A DNA stretch of 64,000 nucleotides from Paraburkholderia metrosideri (GCF_904848625.1 NZ_CAJHCP010000001.1:248001-312000), one strand, 5' to 3'. Shown: positions 33,658 to 43,145, numbered from the stretch's first letter. Notes: a model not told the origin generated them from the letters alone. A program made the numbers and translations.

Positions 33658-34989
33658 ATGTCAGTCAAATCAATCACTTCGCAGCCCGTTCGCCGTGAGC
33701 ACAGTCCGTTTGCGGTGGTCGCCATGGTGACGCTGCTGACCGGCGTCGGCGCGGGGCTGGGCGGCATGGGACTCGCGTTGCTGCTGCACGGCATCCAGCA
33801 CCTTGCGTACGGTTACAGCGAAACGCAACTCATCAGCGCCGAGAGTTTTCTGCAGGGTGTGAGCGGTGCCGCGCCCGAGCGTCGCCTGATGGTGCTGACG
33901 ATTTGCGGACTGATCGCCGGGCTCGGCTGGTGGGCGCTGTATCGCTACGGACGGCCGCTCGTGAGTATTCGCCAGGCCGTCAAGTCCGACGATCCGCAGA
34001 TGCCGGTGCTGAGTACGACCATTCACGCACTGCTGCAGATCGTGACCGTGGCGCTCGGCTCTCCGCTCGGTCGCGAAGTCGCGCCGCGTGAGATCGGTTC
34101 GGCGTTGGCCGGATGGCTGTCGCGTCGCGCGGGTTTGTCGGTGGCGCAAAGCCGCATCATGGTGGCGTGCGGCGCAGGTGCGGGTCTCGCCGCGGTCTAT
34201 AACGTACCGCTCGGCGGCGCGGTGTTTGTACTCGAAGTGCTGCTGGGCACGTTCGGTTTGCCGGCACTGGTGCCGGCGATCGTGACGTCGGCGATCGCGG
34301 CACTGGTCGCGCAAACCGGCTTGGGCAACGAGCATCAGTATCTCGTGCCGTCGATTGCGGTGAATGCACCGCTGGTGGTGTGGGCGCTAGTGTGCGGTCC
34401 GATCTTCGGCGCGGCCGCGTGGGGTTTTACTGAACTCACCAAGCACTCTCGCGCGGCTGCGCCGAAGGACTGGCGCCTGCCCGCGCTGTCGCTGCTGAAC
34501 TTCGCGATCATCGGCGTACTGGCAATGCATTTCCCGCAGTTGCTCGGCAATGGCAAAGGTCCTGCAGGCCTGGCATTCGACGGCGGCCTGACGATCGGTC
34601 TCGCCGCGATGTTACTGGTGTTGAAGGTGGTGATCACCGCGAGCAGTTTGCGTGCGGGCGCGGAGGGCGGCTTGCTGACGCCGGGCCTTGCGAACGGCGC
34701 GTTGCTTGCCATCGTACTTGGCGGTGTGTGGAGCCTCGTCTGGCCGGGCGCATCGTTAGGCGGATTCGCCGTGGTCGGTGCGACAGCGTTTCTCGCCGCA
34801 TCGATGCAGATGCCGATTACGGCGGTAGTACTCGTGTTTGAATTTACGCGGGTGGGCCAGGACTTTCTGATTCCTGTGCTGTTTGCTGTAGGCGGTTCGT
34901 TACTCGCATTCAAGGCCTGCACGAAGTGGGCACCCGCGATGCAATCCGCTTTCGGTTTCAACCTCGGTGGGGCGGGCAAAGCGCGTTGA
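33658..34989 (+). CDS. ClC-family chloride channel/transporter with atypical filter motifs
   Basis: A 443-residue membrane protein of the ClC family, with about ten helices. The gating glutamate is kept (GSPLGREVAPRE, Glu140), but the usual GREGP reads GREVA and no GSGIP motif precedes it. Other ClC features are GAGAGLAAVYNVPLGGAVFVLE (in part GAGLAAVYNVPLGGAVFVLE), LLTPGLANGALLA and the MQMPITAVVLVFEFT segment. No C-terminal CBS domains are present. Ion selectivity cannot be assigned from sequence. The gene is alone, with an AT-rich leader. Confidence 0.88.
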   Translation: MSVKSITSQPVRREHSPFAVVAMVTLLTGVGAGLGGMGLALLLHGIQHLAYGYSETQLISAESFLQGVSGAAPERRLMVLTICGLIAGLGWWALYRYGRPLVSIRQAVKSDDPQMPVLSTTIHALLQIVTVALGSPLGREVAPREIGSALAGWLSRRAGLSVAQSRIMVACGAGAGLAAVYNVPLGGAVFVLEVLLGTFGLPALVPAIVTSAIAALVAQTGLGNEHQYLVPSIAVNAPLVVWALVCGPIFGAAAWGFTELTKHSRAAAPKDWRLPALSLLNFAIIGVLAMHFPQLLGNGKGPAGLAFDGGLTIGLAAMLLVLKVVITASSLRAGAEGGLLTPGLANGALLAIVLGGVWSLVWPGASLGGFAVVGATAFLAASMQMPITAVVLVFEFTRVGQDFLIPVLFAVGGSLLAFKACTKWAPAMQSAFGFNLGGAGKAR

Positions 34990-35198
34990 GTTTGTTCGCG
35001 CTTTAGCGGCGACAGGGAAGTCGGCTCGAGGATGATGTTTGAGGTCGATGCGCTGTCGCCGCAAGAGAAGATCGCAACTGATAACGCAAGACGTCATGAC
35101 GACGTTATGCAATTCGATGCAGCGGGCAACACAGGTTGGTTTTGCATGCGGGCGCAGGCGCATGTCGAGCGCATGCAAAATCAGTCGCTGAAAACAAA

Positions 35199-35231
35199 AA
35201 ACCCCGCGAAGCACGAAGGCTCAACGGGGTG
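35199..35231 (-). terminator. terminator of the first tRNA-Leu
   Basis: ACCCCG (35201-35206) pairs with CGGGGT (35225-35230), with a partly paired inner loop; on the minus strand a T-run follows (AAAAAA at 35196-35201). It lies 24 bases after the tRNA end. Confidence 0.75.
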
Positions 35232-35254
35232 TTTCGTTTTTGCTTGAAGAGGCG

Positions 35255-35341
35255 TGGTGCCCAGGAGAGGACTCGAACCTCCACGGTGTTGCCACCGCTA
35301 GGACCTGAACCTAGTGCGTCTACCAATTCCGCCACCTGGGC
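35255..35341 (-). tRNA. tRNA-Leu (CAG)
   Basis: An 87-base class II tRNA. The acceptor stem GCCCAGG pairs with CCTGGGC, the D-loop contains AATTGGTAGACGC, the anticodon loop reads TTCAGGT with anticodon CAG, the variable arm is long, and the T-arm has GGTTCGAGTCC. The 3' CCA is encoded. It has its own promoter (35363-35390) and terminator. Confidence 0.96.
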
Positions 35342-35362
35342 ACGTCTTCAAGCTAGACCGCT

Positions 35363-35390
35363 ATTTTAGCGTGTTGATTAAGCTTGTCAA
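35363..35390 (-). promoter_or_regulatory. sigma-70 promoter of the first tRNA-Leu
   Basis: On the minus strand TTGACA (35390-35385), a 16-base spacer and TAAAAT (35368-35363) lie 22 bases upstream of the tRNA. Confidence 0.8.
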
Positions 35391-35532
35391 TCCCTACTTC
35401 AGACAAACTGCACTTTATCAACCGCCCGGTTAATTGCGCAGCGAAGCAATGCTTTCACTACTCAACGACCGTCCTGCTCACTACGCAAACCGATCACACA
35501 AACGCATGAATCAGACAGCGTAGCTTCTCACA

Positions 35533-35566
35533 AAAATTAGAGCCGCCCGGAGGCGGCTCTAATTTT
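35533..35566 (-). terminator. terminator of the second tRNA-Leu
   Basis: A perfect 15-bp stem AAAATTAGAGCCGCC / GGCGGCTCTAATTTT with a CGGA loop, 5 bases after the tRNA end. The A/T ends make it look functional in both directions. Confidence 0.88.
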
Positions 35567-35571
35567 GAATC

Positions 35572-35658
35572 TGGTGCCCAAGAGAGGACTCGAACCTCCA
35601 CAGTGTTGCCACCGCTAGGACCTGAACCTAGTGCGTCTACCAATTTCGCCACCTGGGC
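35572..35658 (-). tRNA. tRNA-Leu (CAG), second copy
   Basis: Same length and anticodon (CAG) as the copy at 35255-35341. It differs at three positions: A for G near the D-stem (GCGAAATT), T for C at the end of the variable arm, and T for C in the acceptor stem, which makes a G-U pair. CCA is encoded. Confidence 0.96.
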
Positions 35659-35682
35659 AGGTGATGAACAGCAAAGAGCGCC

Positions 35683-35710
35683 ATTATAGCGACAGATTGG
35701 GACCTGTCAA
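35683..35710 (-). promoter_or_regulatory. sigma-70 promoter of the second tRNA-Leu
   Basis: On the minus strand TTGACA (35710-35705), a 16-base spacer and a consensus TATAAT (35688-35683) lie 25 bases upstream of the tRNA. Confidence 0.88.
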
Positions 35711-35802
35711 GCGTTTCTCCAAACTTGCTTAAACATCCCGCCGACGCATGCTGAATGCGCCTCTCAGCGACTATTGACGGCCCGCTTGGCGCGCAAGACG
35801 GG

Positions 35803-35811
35803 TGTTAGAAT
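35803..35811 (+). promoter_or_regulatory. candidate extended -10 upstream of rnr
   Basis: TGTTAGAAT (TGn-TAGAAT) lies 166 bases before the RNase R start. No well-spaced -35 is seen, as is common for extended -10 promoters. Confidence 0.35.
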
Positions 35812-35976
35812 GCCTCGCAGTAGTTCGTTGGCACGGTGCACATACGAGCGTCGACTCAGCCTTGAACGAGCCGGACCCGAGCAGTTTTTTTCTGTGCATT
35901 TGCAGGTGCATTTCAAGCGCAACTGAAGCACAACGCAAACGCTTCCCAAGCCGAGCCACATCGCCGACCGACGTCC

Positions 35977-38487
35977 ATGCAACGAGAAAAAATCATCGAC
36001 AAGCCCTTGAGCAAATTTCCCTATCCGATTCCAAGCCGCGAAGAAATCCTCGGCGTCCTGCGCACGAGTGAAGCGCCGCTTGCCGCGAACGACATTGCTG
36101 AAGCCTTGTCGATCAAGCGCCAGGAGCGCGAGGGATTTTTCAAGCGCCTCGGCGCCATGGAGCGCGACGGCCAGATCCGGCTCGATCAGCGCAATCTCTA
36201 TCAACTCACGCATCCGTCGAACTTTGTCGCGGGTCGCGTGCAAGGTCACCGCGACGGCTACGGCTTCCTGATTCGCGACGACGGCCAGGACGATCTGTTC
36301 CTGCCCACCGGCGAGATGCAGAAGGTCATGCATAACGACCGGGTGCTCGCACGCATCGTCGGTTATGACCGGCGCGGCCGCCCGGAAGGGCATATCGTCG
36401 AAGTCACGGATCGCGCCAACAAGCGCGTGATCGGCCGGCTGCTCAATGAGAACGGCGCGCTGATCGTCGCACCTGAAGACAAGCGCATCGGCCACGACAT
36501 TCTGATCGCGCAAAACACCAAGAAGGCCAAGGTCGGCCAGGTGGTGGTGGTCGAACTCACCGATTTCCCGAGCCGTCATTCGCAGCCGCTTGGCCGCGTG
36601 GTCGAAGTGCTCGGCGATATCGACGACCCCGGCATGGAAATCGAGATCGCGGTGCGCAAGTACGGCGTGCCGCATGAGTTCGGTCAGGCCGCGCTCGACG
36701 AAGCCGCGAAGCTGCCCGACGAAGTGCGTCCGGTCGACGCGCGTCATCGTATCGATCTGCGCGACGTGCCGCTCGTCACGATCGACGGCGAAGACGCCCG
36801 CGACTTCGACGACGCGGTGTATTGCGAACCGGTTCAGGTCGGACGCGGCGAGGGCTTCCGCCTGATCGTCGCGATCGCCGACGTGTCGCATTACGTGCAT
36901 CCGAAGAGCGGGCTCGACGCCGATGCGATCGAGCGCAGCACGTCGGTGTATTTCCCGCGCCGTGTGATTCCGATGCTGCCGGAAAAGCTGTCGAACGGTT
37001 TGTGCTCGCTGAACCCGAACGTCGACCGTTGCGTGCTGGTTTGCGACATGATCGTCACCGCGCGCGGCGAAGTGAAGGCGTATCAGTTCTATCCCGGCGT
37101 GATGCATTCCGCCGCGCGTCTGACCTATACGGAAGTCGCCGCGGTGTTGAAAAACACCAAGGGCCCCGAGGCCACACGTCGCGCTGCATTGCTGCCGCAA
37201 CTGCAGAATCTGTATGGCGTGTACAAGTCGCTGTTCGCGGCGCGTCAGAAGCGCGGCGCGATCGACTTCGATACGACCGAGACGTACATCGTCTGCAATG
37301 CGCAGGGCAAGATCGAGCAGATCGTGCCGCGCACCCGCAACGACGCGCACAAGCTGATCGAGGAATGCATGCTGGCCGCGAACGTCTGCGCGGCCGACTT
37401 CCTCAAGCGCAACAAGCATCCGGGTCTGTTCCGCGTTCACGCCGGGCCGACCCCGGAGAAGCTCGAAAATCTGCGCACGTTCCTGCGCGGCATGGGGCTG
37501 ACGCTGCAAGGCGGCGACAAGCCGCACGCCAGCGACTACGCCGCGCTGATGGCGCAGATCCGCGAGCGGCCCGACGCGCAGATGCTGCAAACCATGCTGC
37601 TGCGCTCGATGCAGCAGGCGGTTTATAGCCCGGACAACATCGGTCACTTCGGTCTCGCGTATGAGGCTTATGCGCACTTCACGAGCCCGATCCGCCGTTA
37701 TCCCGATCTGCTGACGCACCGCGCGATCTACGCGATCCTGCAAGGCCGTAAATATCAGCCGGAGCCGCCGCAAGGCGTCGAGCTGAATACGGCGCTGTCG
37801 CCGCGTGCTCGCGCGATGCAGCAGTCCGACGAAGAAAAGCGTGGCCTGCAGCGCGCGAAGAACGTCGCGATCTGGGAAGAACTCGGCTTGCATTGCTCGG
37901 CCAACGAACGTCGCGCGGACGAAGCGTCGCGTGACGTCGAAGCATGGCTGAAGTGCTATTTCATGCGCGACAAGCTCGGCGAAGAGTACGGCGGCATGGT
38001 GAGCGGCGTGACGTCGTTCGGCATTTTCGTGCAGCTCGATTCGCTGTTCATCGAAGGTCTGGTGCACGTCACCGAATTGGGCTCGGACTACTTCCAGTAC
38101 GACGAGATCAAGAACGAGTTGCGCGGCGAGCGTACCGGTATTCGTTATCGGTTGTCGGACCGCGTGCGCGTGCAGGTGAGCCGCGTCGATCTGGATGCGC
38201 GCAAGATCGATTTTCGTCTGGTGCGCGATACGCCGATCAAGCCACCGGCCGCGCGTGGCGCAGCGGCCGACAGGAACCCGGGCGAAAGCGGCAGCGCACG
38301 CGTGCGCGCGTTGCCTCCGGTAGACGGTGGCGCGGGCGGCACGGCGGCGCCGGGCGGGCGCCGCAAGAAGGCGGCTCCTGCGCAAACGGCGGCGGTCAAG
38401 GAAGCACGCGCCGCGCGCGGCGCGGCGAAGAAGCACGGCGTCGTGGCCAAGTCGGCAGCGAAACCGCAGGCACGCAAGAAGCGCTGA
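35977..38487 (+). CDS. rnr: ribonuclease R
   Basis: An 836-residue 3'-5' exoribonuclease that degrades structured RNA. In order: an N-terminal helix-turn-helix (about 20-80), cold-shock domains (about 82-250), the RNB catalytic domain with DGEDARDFDDAVYCEP (Asp270, 276, 278, 279) and HFTSPIRRYPDLLTHR, an S1 domain near 665-745 (GMVSGVTSFGIFVQL), and a Lys/Ala-rich C-terminal tail. The length matches RNase R and exceeds RNase II. rlmB follows on the same strand after 225 bases, the same pairing as in many proteobacteria. Confidence 0.97.
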   Translation: MQREKIIDKPLSKFPYPIPSREEILGVLRTSEAPLAANDIAEALSIKRQEREGFFKRLGAMERDGQIRLDQRNLYQLTHPSNFVAGRVQGHRDGYGFLIRDDGQDDLFLPTGEMQKVMHNDRVLARIVGYDRRGRPEGHIVEVTDRANKRVIGRLLNENGALIVAPEDKRIGHDILIAQNTKKAKVGQVVVVELTDFPSRHSQPLGRVVEVLGDIDDPGMEIEIAVRKYGVPHEFGQAALDEAAKLPDEVRPVDARHRIDLRDVPLVTIDGEDARDFDDAVYCEPVQVGRGEGFRLIVAIADVSHYVHPKSGLDADAIERSTSVYFPRRVIPMLPEKLSNGLCSLNPNVDRCVLVCDMIVTARGEVKAYQFYPGVMHSAARLTYTEVAAVLKNTKGPEATRRAALLPQLQNLYGVYKSLFAARQKRGAIDFDTTETYIVCNAQGKIEQIVPRTRNDAHKLIEECMLAANVCAADFLKRNKHPGLFRVHAGPTPEKLENLRTFLRGMGLTLQGGDKPHASDYAALMAQIRERPDAQMLQTMLLRSMQQAVYSPDNIGHFGLAYEAYAHFTSPIRRYPDLLTHRAIYAILQGRKYQPEPPQGVELNTALSPRARAMQQSDEEKRGLQRAKNVAIWEELGLHCSANERRADEASRDVEAWLKCYFMRDKLGEEYGGMVSGVTSFGIFVQLDSLFIEGLVHVTELGSDYFQYDEIKNELRGERTGIRYRLSDRVRVQVSRVDLDARKIDFRLVRDTPIKPPAARGAAADRNPGESGSARVRALPPVDGGAGGTAAPGGRRKKAAPAQTAAVKEARAARGAAKKHGVVAKSAAKPQARKKR

Positions 38488-38712
38488 AGCAGCTTCATCG
38501 GTCGAACCGCGCGCATCGGGTACGTTCACGCGTACCGGTTGCGCGCGGTCTGCGTTTTATCGCAGGCATATTGCAGTGCAGTCAGTGCAATCAGGTATCC
38601 GGACGCAGCAGGCAAGTGAGCTTGCAGGCACAGCACTCGATTCACGTACCCAGGCTCGTATTCATCACAGCAGCGCGCGTTCAATGCGCGCTCAATCAAA
38701 GGTTGTTCAGTC

Positions 38713-39459
38713 ATGTCACGTCTCAAGGTTTTATACGGTTTCCACGCAGTGACCGCCCGCATCCGGCACGATGCATCGACGGTTGAAGAGGTGTATTACG
38801 ACGCGACGCGCAAAGACCGTCGTATGACCGAATTTCTGCATGCCGCGAAAGAAGCCGGCGTGCGTCTGATCGCGGCCGACGAAACGCGTTTGTGGGGCCT
38901 CGCGCACACCGAGCGTCACCAGGGCGTGGTGGCGCGGGCGAGCGACATGCCGCTCGCGCAGAACCTCGCCGAACTGCTCGATGGCATCAACGGCTCGCCG
39001 CTGATCCTGGTGCTCGACGGCGTGACCGATCCGCACAATCTCGGTGCCTGCCTGCGCGTGGCCGACGCCGCTGGCGCGCATGCGGTGATCGTGCCGCGTG
39101 ATCGTGCGGTGGGGCTGAACGCCACGGCGGCCAAAGTCGCGAGCGGCGCGGCCGATACCGTGCCGTATATCACCGTCACGAATCTGGCACGCGCGCTGCG
39201 CGAGTTGAAGGACGCCGGGGTGTGGGTGGTGGGCACGGCTGGCGAGGCCACCAAGAGCCTCTATGAGACGGAACTGGACGGTCCTGTGGCGCTCGTGATG
39301 GGCGCGGAAGGCGAGGGCATGCGTCGCCTCACCCGCGATACCTGCGACGTCGTGATGCAGATTCCGATGGCCGGCACGGTCGAAAGCCTGAACGTCTCGG
39401 TGGCGTCGGGCGTCTGCCTGTTCGAAGCGGTTCGTCAGCGCTCGGTGAAGAAGAAGTAA
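38713..39459 (+). CDS. rlmB: 23S rRNA (guanosine-2'-O-)-methyltransferase RlmB
   Basis: A 248-residue SpoU-family methyltransferase that modifies G2251 of 23S rRNA. The N-terminal substrate-binding domain (about 1-75) contains [14 protein letters not shown]; the knotted catalytic domain contains [35 protein letters not shown] and [20 protein letters not shown], the three SpoU motifs. It is the usual partner of rnr, and rpiA follows after 63 bases. Confidence 0.96.
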   Translation: MSRLKVLYGFHAVTARIRHDASTVEEVYYDATRKDRRMTEFLHAAKEAGVRLIAADETRLWGLAHTERHQGVVARASDMPLAQNLAELLDGINGSPLILVLDGVTDPHNLGACLRVADAAGAHAVIVPRDRAVGLNATAAKVASGAADTVPYITVTNLARALRELKDAGVWVVGTAGEATKSLYETELDGPVALVMGAEGEGMRRLTRDTCDVVMQIPMAGTVESLNVSVASGVCLFEAVRQRSVKKK

Positions 39460-39522
39460 TCCAGCGGCGCTCGCGCGCCACTCCGGTAAACTAGGCGTTT
39501 TTACTGCACGCCAGCCTTTCCC

Positions 39523-40218
39523 ATGACCCAAGACGAACTCAAGCAACTGGTCGGCCAGGCCGCCGCCGACTACGTGAACGCCAACGTGCCCGAGGGCGCG
39601 ATAGTCGGCGTCGGCACCGGCTCCACCGCGAACTGTTTTATCGACGCGCTGGCCGCCAACAAGTCGCGCTATCGCGGCGCGGTGTCGAGCTCGCTCGCCA
39701 CCACCGCACGGTTGCAATCGCACGGCTTCAAGGTGCTCGACCTGAACGAAATCGACTCGCTGCCGGTGTATGTGGACGGCGCGGACGAGATCGACCACAG
39801 CGGCGCGATGATCAAGGGCGGCGGCGGTGCGCTGACGCGCGAGAAGATCGTCGCGTCGGTGTCGGACGTGTTCGTCTGCATTGCCGACGCGAGCAAGCTG
39901 GTCGACACGCTCGGCAACTTCGCGCTGCCCATCGAGGTGGTGCCGATGGCGCGTACCGCAATCGGTCGCCGTGTCACGGCTCTCGGCGGTGTGCCGGTCG
40001 TGCGCGTGACGAAAGAAGGCGTGCCTTTCATTACCGATAACGGTAACGAAATCATCGACGTCAAAGGTTTGCGTATCAGCGATCCGCGCACCCTGGAAAT
40101 GCACATCAATGCATGGCCGGGCGTGGTGACGGTCGGGCTGTTCGCCGGCCGTGGTGCGAATCTGTGCCTGCTCGGCACGGATACCGGCGTCGAAACGATC
40201 GAGTACAGCAAGGGCTGA
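39523..40218 (+). CDS. rpiA: ribose-5-phosphate isomerase A
   Basis: A 231-residue enzyme interconverting ribose 5-phosphate and ribulose 5-phosphate in the pentose phosphate pathway. Motifs include [51 protein letters not shown] and [10 protein letters not shown], with the catalytic Asp and Glu region of RpiA. The length is typical. It is the last gene of the rnr-rlmB-rpiA run and is followed by a hairpin. Confidence 0.97.
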   Translation: MTQDELKQLVGQAAADYVNANVPEGAIVGVGTGSTANCFIDALAANKSRYRGAVSSSLATTARLQSHGFKVLDLNEIDSLPVYVDGADEIDHSGAMIKGGGGALTREKIVASVSDVFVCIADASKLVDTLGNFALPIEVVPMARTAIGRRVTALGGVPVVRVTKEGVPFITDNGNEIIDVKGLRISDPRTLEMHINAWPGVVTVGLFAGRGANLCLLGTDTGVETIEYSKG

Positions 40219-40240
40219 GCGGGATCGTTCTGAAGTCGTA

Positions 40241-40266
40241 CATGAACCCGTTCCGACGGGTTCATG
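40241..40266 (+). terminator. hairpin after rpiA
   Basis: A perfect 11-bp stem CATGAACCCGT / ACGGGTTCATG with a TCCG tetraloop, 22 bases after the rpiA stop. No T-run follows, so it may act as an RNA-stabilising end or a weak terminator. Confidence 0.55.
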
Positions 40267-40757
40267 CTTGCGGCGGTTGCACGGCCGGCATCTGACCGAC
40301 TGTGTTATCCGCTGCAAACATTCACTCAATCACTTACTGAAAACTCTTTCCGCAGATCATCGTCACGCAACGTGACGCGCGCATTAACCGATCATTGCAG
40401 TAGCAATCACCGGATGCCACTTCCTCACTGCACATTCCCCTGCTGAAAACGCATGACGCGGTTCGACTCGGACTGACCTGCATCCGTCTATCCGGACGCA
40501 GCCGAGGCGATAAAACGGCTCCATCAGAACACGTTAAACAGAGGTATTAAGCAACCGGCATAGCGTCAAAAGCAGCGACTCTCGTAACGCGTTGTAATGA
40601 AGCGTAGCGCTTTGTCGCAAGAGAGCCAGGAGGCCTGATTATTCGCGCACTGTCGCATGTCGAATGTGGGCACCCGCACGCACAGCAACTAATGTGGCAC
40701 ATACACTCGTTGCTATGCCAAGGCCTGAAGGCCTGACCCCGACACGCAGGAGAGTTC
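40267..40757. other. intergenic region upstream of the GT4 gene
   Basis: About 490 bases without a convincing gene. CAGGAGA at 40747-40753 is the ribosome site of the GT4 gene. A TGGCAC at 40695 with a TTGCT downstream resembles a sigma-54 element but is spaced 4 bases too far. Confidence 0.45.
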
Positions 40758-41966
40758 ATGAAAGTGGCGATCGTGCATGACTGGCTCGTTGCGCCGGGTG
40801 GAGCAGAGAAAGTGCTCGAGCAGATTATCGAGTGCTTTCCCGACGCCGACCTTTTCAGTCTTGTCGATTTCCTCGAAGACCGCAGACTGCTCGGTGGCCG
40901 GACGGTGACGACCTCGTTTATCCAGCGTCTGCCGTTTGCACGGCATCGCCTCAGCACGTATCTGCCGTTGATGCCGCGCGCGATCAGGCAATTCGATCTG
41001 TCGGAGTATGACCTCGTCATCACGAGTTCCTCTGCGGTCGCGAAGGGGGTCGTAATCGGCCCGCATCAGACGCATGTGAGTTACGTGCACTCGCCGATGC
41101 GCTGCGCGTGGGATCTGCAACATCAGTATCTGCGTGAAAGGAAGCTGACGCGTGGGCCGAAGTCGTGGGCGGCGCGTGCATGGCTGCACTATCTGCGTGG
41201 CTGGGACGCGCGATCCGCGAATAGTGTGGATCGGTTGATTACGGGTTCGCATTTCATCGCGCGTCGGATGATGAAAACGTATCGGCGCGACGCGGCCGTG
41301 ATTCCGCCGCCGGTCAACGTGCATGAGTTCGAACTGCGTACGCACAAGGACGACTTCTATCTGACCGCATCGCGCATGGTGTCTTACAAGCGCATCGATC
41401 TGATCGTCGATGCGTTCAACGCGACGCCGCACCGCAAGCTGGTGGTGATTGGCGACGGCCCGCAGATGGCGGCGATCCGTGCGAGGGCGGGTCCGAATGT
41501 GACGGTCCTCGGCTATCAACCGGCCGAGGTGTTCAAGGACTACTTGCAGCGCGCGCGGGCTTTCGTGTTTGCCGCCGAAGAAGACTTCGGCATCGTTGCG
41601 CTCGAAGCCCAGGCATGCGGCACGCCGGTGATTGCATTCGGTAAGGGCGGTGCGCTCGAAGCGGTTGTGCCGGTTGGCGAACCACGCGCCACGGGCGTCT
41701 ATTTCGCACGACAAACCGTGGAATCGATGCGCGACGCGATCGACCGCTTCGAACGGCTTCGCGACCGCATCACCCCGGCGGCTTGCCGCGCAAACGCCGA
41801 ACGTTTCTCAGCAGCAGTTTTCCGGCGCGCGTTCATGGCGGAAGTGACGCGCACGATCGCGGCGGCGGGTTTGGATCGACAGGCGGCAAGCGTGGTGTCG
41901 GCCGAACACGATCGGGCGACCGCGGACGTCGCCTGGTCACGCGAGACATCGCCGAAAAACAATTAG
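40758..41966 (+). CDS. family 4 glycosyltransferase, probable exopolysaccharide enzyme
   Basis: A 402-residue GT-B glycosyltransferase. The N-terminal half has KVAIVHDWLVAPGGAEKVLE (acceptor side), the C-terminal half has LTASRMVSYKRIDLIVDAF and the donor-binding EEDFGIVALEAQACGTPVIA, the classic EX7E motif of GT4. It resembles WbaZ-like mannosyl/rhamnosyl transferases of polysaccharide clusters. CAGGAGA lies before the ATG. It faces away from the GT2 and WcaJ genes, so it forms a separate unit, but all serve polysaccharide synthesis by family. Confidence 0.88.
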   Translation: MKVAIVHDWLVAPGGAEKVLEQIIECFPDADLFSLVDFLEDRRLLGGRTVTTSFIQRLPFARHRLSTYLPLMPRAIRQFDLSEYDLVITSSSAVAKGVVIGPHQTHVSYVHSPMRCAWDLQHQYLRERKLTRGPKSWAARAWLHYLRGWDARSANSVDRLITGSHFIARRMMKTYRRDAAVIPPPVNVHEFELRTHKDDFYLTASRMVSYKRIDLIVDAFNATPHRKLVVIGDGPQMAAIRARAGPNVTVLGYQPAEVFKDYLQRARAFVFAAEEDFGIVALEAQACGTPVIAFGKGGALEAVVPVGEPRATGVYFARQTVESMRDAIDRFERLRDRITPAACRANAERFSAAVFRRAFMAEVTRTIAAAGLDRQAASVVSAEHDRATADVAWSRETSPKNN

Positions 41967-42242
41967 CGACACTGATTGACCGAAAACCAGAGGCGTCGGC
42001 CGGATCCGCTCACGCGTCAGCCAGTGCACGAGGATGGACCAGAGGACCGCACAGCCCGTCCCGATACGCGTGCATCGACAGGCTCACAGTGCGCGAATAA
42101 AACGAGTTTTGTCTTACTGTAGTGTGTTGTAAACCGTCGCTCGGGCGATGCCAGTCCGACCGGCTATCGATGTCGATCCGGTTTGCCACGCCTCGCAGGC
42201 GAGCGCGCATGTTCGATGCGCGGTCACCTGCGGGGAACAACG

Positions 42243-42541
42243 ATGCGGGTCACTTCAAAGAAAGCGTTGTTGGACTTCATAAAGAGACATCCGGGGGCGT
42301 GCAGGCGCTATTGACGAGCTATTCACTGGCGCAGGCTTGCCTCGCGTATGGCCATAACGACCTGAAGCAGACGTTCGCTAGCGTGGACTGCGACCCGCCC
42401 CCATGCACCGTTTTCGGTGGGGATGGGAACCAGTACCGGATAGTCGCGGCGATTCACTACAACAGGCAGTCGTTATTCGTTCGTCACCTATCGACGCATG
42501 CGGAGTACGACCTTTGGACGAGGAAGAATTTAAACTCATGA
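42243..42541 (+). pseudogene. higB: HigB-type toxin, frameshifted at a G5 tract
   Basis: The ATG at 42243 encodes MRVTSKKALLDFIKRHP, the usual N-terminus of a HigB mRNA interferase, and runs into a stop at 42312. The rest of HigB continues in the -1 frame (ALLTSYSLAQACLAYGHNDL, GNQYRIVAAIHYN, FVRHLSTHAEYD) to the stop at 42539-42541. Inserting one G in the tract 42293-42297 would join the two parts into a family-length protein of about 99 residues. The stop overlaps the antitoxin start (ATGA). It is either a single-base inactivation or a slippage-dependent gene. Confidence 0.8.
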
Positions 42542-42960
42542 ACGCCGATCGCCTTCCGGGAGCCTTTCCCGACATCGCTCAAACCTGGGCCGCGCTGCAA
42601 GCCGAACTGCCGATCAAACCGATTCGCACAGAAGAGGATTATCAGCAGATGGTGCGGGTCGCCAACTCGTTGTCCGATCATCTGAATGGCAGCGCGGAGA
42701 ACCCGCTTGCCGATCTGTTTGCGATCGTGACGGATCTGGTCGAAAGCTGGGAAATACACCACGTGACGATTCCGAAAGCGGAGCCTCGCGAGGTGCTCCG
42801 GCATCTGCTGGAAACGCACGGGCTCAAGCAGAAGGACCTGATAGGTATCGCGTCGCCCACGGTGGTGAGCGATATTCTCGCGGGGCGGCGCGCCATCAGC
42901 AAGAAGGTGGCGAAAGCGCTCGCACTGCGTTTTCATACGGACGTCAGCGCGTTTCTGTAG
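42538..42960 (+). CDS. higA: HigA-type antitoxin
   Basis: A 140-residue antitoxin whose ATG overlaps the higB stop. The N-terminal part (about 1-75) is helical with the HigA phrase TEEDYQQMVRVANSLSDHL; the C-terminal part has an Xre-type helix-turn-helix (THGLKQKDLIGIASPTVVSD, then ILAGRRAISKKVAKALALRF). It neutralises HigB and represses the operon. It is intact although the toxin reading frame is broken. A longer frame from 42403 lies in higB and is rejected. Confidence 0.88.
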   Translation: MNADRLPGAFPDIAQTWAALQAELPIKPIRTEEDYQQMVRVANSLSDHLNGSAENPLADLFAIVTDLVESWEIHHVTIPKAEPREVLRHLLETHGLKQKDLIGIASPTVVSDILAGRRAISKKVAKALALRFHTDVSAFL

Positions 42961-43145
42961 AACACCGGGCGGCGCGAGGCGGCTTCTGCTTGCCGCGCGC
43001 TGTGCCGGGCAAACCTGCCTCTCGCACTTCAACGTCACGTTCTAATTCACGCGACGCTGGCGGCTTGTGTTTCGGTCGCCGGCGTCAGCGGTTTTTCTGT
43101 ACTTCGTATTCCGCAGCCGCTGAAAAATTCTTGAGCCCATGCAAA

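Noticed and set aside
35255..35658. tRNA-Leu pair as an island attachment site
   Set aside because: No integrase gene or repeated tRNA fragment is visible nearby; both copies are complete.
35764..38529. 921-codon open frame on the minus strand over rnr
   Set aside because: It is antisense to the complete RNase R gene; its product is Arg/His/Ala-rich, as expected for the reverse frame of a GC-rich gene.
40695..40713. Sigma-54-like promoter upstream of the GT4 gene
   Set aside because: TGGCAC and TTGC are present but separated by 9 bases instead of 5.
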